A DNA stretch of 64,000 nucleotides from contig OZ024858.1 of NCBI GenBank assembly GCA_964017155.1, positions 27,522,187-27,586,186 of the forward strand. Direction: 5' to 3'. How positions within the stretch are numbered: the stretch's first letter is position 1; each line of letters opens with the position of its first letter. The notes beneath the pieces are model-generated. The model made no database searches. It saw only the letters and a list, made by a program, of their open reading frames with translations, and was not told the origin of the DNA. This document shows positions 62,385 to 64,000 of this stretch, piece after piece. The translations under genes and the position numbers were made by a program. This stretch comes from Oasisia sp. SBJ-2009. Its lineage: Eukaryota > Annelida > Polychaeta > Sabellida > Siboglinidae.

Positions 62385-63525
62385 CATCTTTATCAAGACT
62401 GTCTGAACTGATGCAGGTATGTGGACTCTATGGGTTAAATCATGATATCAAGTACAACTCCAAGAAAAGTGCTGTGTTAATATTTAAAAGTAAATATATG
62501 AAAAAAATTGATGTTCCATCATTTAAGATTAATGGTGAAACAATCCAGGAAGTGGATAATGTGAAATATTTGGGTCACTTTATTTCTAATACATTACGTG
62601 ATGACAAAGATATCTTACGCCAATGCCGACAACTATATGCTAGGGGTAATATATGCTATTGCGGAAATTTTACATGTGTTCCACTGAAGTGAAGCTGACT
62701 TTGCTTAGAACTTTCTGCTCTCCCATGTATACTGCTCAGCTGTGGTGGAATTATACAGTAGTAAATATACATAAACTTCATGTGGCTTACAATAATATGT
62801 TTTGCTTATTGCTAAATCAGCCTAAATATTGCAGTGCCTCCACCATGTTTGTAGAATACCATGTACCAGATAGTAAAGCTGTAATTAGAAACCTTGTATA
62901 TAAATTCATGCGGAGACTTGATGCTCTTATAATAAGTTGGTAACTGCAATTATCAACAGTGATATAAAATGGCAATCCAGGATAAGACGACATTGGATCC
63001 ATAATAGGTTTTGATTGAATGTACCATTGTGCAATGTTTTTTTTCCCTATTTACCATGTGCAATACTTTTATATTGTTCTAGTCACTTGTATTTTTTAAT
63101 GTTTATGTGGACATCTGTATGTACTATGACAATCTGAAATAAATTTAATAAAGATATTGAAAACACACACGATCATGCACTGATGCAGGGCTCACTCCTA
63201 TCGTTACTGTATCATTTCTACTCTACATAAACGACTTAATTAATGCAACCCTATAGTTATATTATGATGCAAATGACAACGTTATTTACTATAATAATTA
63301 TTATTATTTGTGATGAACGTTTGACGATGTCGATAATCTTGTTACTGATAACTGGCCTCAGGCTCAGCTCCTGAGTCAGCACTGCCACTGACTGAGTCGA
63401 CTCGAATTTAGCCTTTTTGAACACACCTTTTAAAGTATGCTTCAGCGCTACTTAGCATACCCTTCCCTGGACATTGTCATGCTTGGCTACTGCCGGATGG
63501 TGCACGCCACTGCTCATATAATGTC
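62382..63525 (+). repeat. Right arm of 1.15-kb inverted duplication
   Basis: Plus-strand duplicate of the RT 3' portion. It is open from about 62411 with VKYLGHFISNTLRDDKDIL, then a frameshift near 62655 and LLRTFCSPMYTAQLWWNYTV to ALIISW (62943). The flanking sequence matches the left arm out to ATATAATGTC. Confidence 0.9.
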
Positions 63526-63752
63526 TCAGATAACTGTAAAACATCTCGGAAACTACAAACTTTCGCCGGTTAACAAAATAGTTGACACGCGCATGCGCAG
63601 AAACGTCAATCGGAACGGTTTTAACTGTGGGTGCCGCGGGGTGGGAAACGTAAACATTCCGCATAGCAACCAAGGACGTAGCTGACTCGCGCATGCGCAG
63701 AAACGTCAATCGGAACGGATTTAACGCCGGTAAAATGTAAGCGCTACAGCGT

Positions 63753-64000
63753 CACCGTCACTGTACGTTCTATCTCCCGGTTACAGCCACCTAGTGCCCG
63801 GCAATGCGTGCTGCCATCTAGCGAATCAATTAAGGCTTACAAACAGTTGTTTTGCTTGAATTCTCTTAATTAATTAGCCGCAAAGCTATGCGACTCAAAC
63901 CTTTAGTGACATATTAATGACTAATCGCTATTTGACCAGAAAATAATGGCATCTGACCTCAAACATGACTTCCCGATTATTACAAAACAATGTTCTGTGG
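63753..64000. other. Flank of the large TIR element
   Basis: No gene recognised. Confidence 0.45.

Larger units (their letters stand above)
58874..63748. mobile_element. Large TIR element of the GCGCTTACATTTTTCCGG family with tandem termini (4.9 kb)
   Basis: The left side has two tandem terminal repeats (58874-58935 and about 58976-59035), and the right side has two in inverse (about 63587-63625 and 63688-63748). Each contains CGTTCCGATTGACGTTTCTG and TGCGCATGCGC. Tips are TGTCCCACTTACATTTT and AAAATGTAAGCGCTACA, flanked by GCGT on both sides (58870-58873, 63749-63752; a 7-bp ACAGCGT reading is also possible). Inside are a decayed non-LTR reverse transcriptase and two inverted duplications. 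No transposase is recognised. Confidence 0.7.

Noticed and set aside
60298..63525. Twin-priming inversion of a single retrotransposon
   Set aside because: Twin priming inverts a 5' segment without copying the 3' end and flank; here the 3' end and about 350 bases of flank are present in both arms.

Overview
Organism and style. This is a window of animal (metazoan) nuclear DNA. The evidence is spliced genes with GT-AG introns, rhodopsin-family receptors, a secreted galaxin-like di-cysteine protein, and non-LTR retrotransposons of CR1, L2 and RTE type beside hAT-like and other terminal-inverted-repeat (TIR) DNA transposons. The mix fits a marine invertebrate such as a mollusc, another lophotrochozoan or an invertebrate deuterostome, but the sequence alone does not settle the phylum. 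Simple repeats make up an unusually large share of the window.

Layout. 0.6-7.1 kb: a three-exon minus-strand gene for a secreted galaxin-like protein (exons 7053-7122, 3621-3760 and 621-1130); its introns hold ~1 kb of CCGT/CCCG/CCCGAACG repeats and ~0.6 kb of GT/GTGTGC repeats. 7.1-9.5 kb: TA-rich repeats. 9.5-14.1 kb: one 4.6-kb array of CACACATCA-type repeats that contains a ~1.6-kb higher-order duplication. 16144-22000: a 5.9-kb hAT-like insertion bounded by an 8-bp target-site duplication; it hosts a 5'-truncated CR1-like element with an intact endonuclease-RT ORF and a second hAT-like element. 22.6-23.1 kb: (CCTG)n. 23.3-28.6 kb: diverged segmental repeats, one split by a 1.39-kb TIR transposon with a 6-bp target duplication. 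29.6-30.6 kb: a minus-strand GPCR. 32.2-35.2 kb: two further TIR elements and a palindrome.

38.4-51.05 kb: a direct duplication of a ~5-kb module. Each copy has an upstream 34-bp minisatellite, a plus-strand GPCR, a downstream 35-bp minisatellite related to the first, and a trinucleotide array. The first GPCR copy is broken by a 14-bp deletion; the second is intact. A small RTE insertion with its target duplication is present only in the first copy. 52.3-54.0 kb: GGCCGG-rich repeats with a shared short ORF start. 54.2-58.4 kb: (CA)n, an RTE 3' end, a rearranged CR1-like copy and an L2-like element inserted in it. 58.87-63.75 kb: a large TIR element with tandem terminal repeats, containing a decayed non-LTR reverse transcriptase and a 1.15-kb inverted duplication.

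How it fits together. The host genes I can support are the galaxin-like gene and three related orphan receptors (one a pseudogene). Most other recognisable sequence is mobile or tandemly repeated DNA. Several insertions can be ordered or verified because paralogous empty sites are present in the same window.
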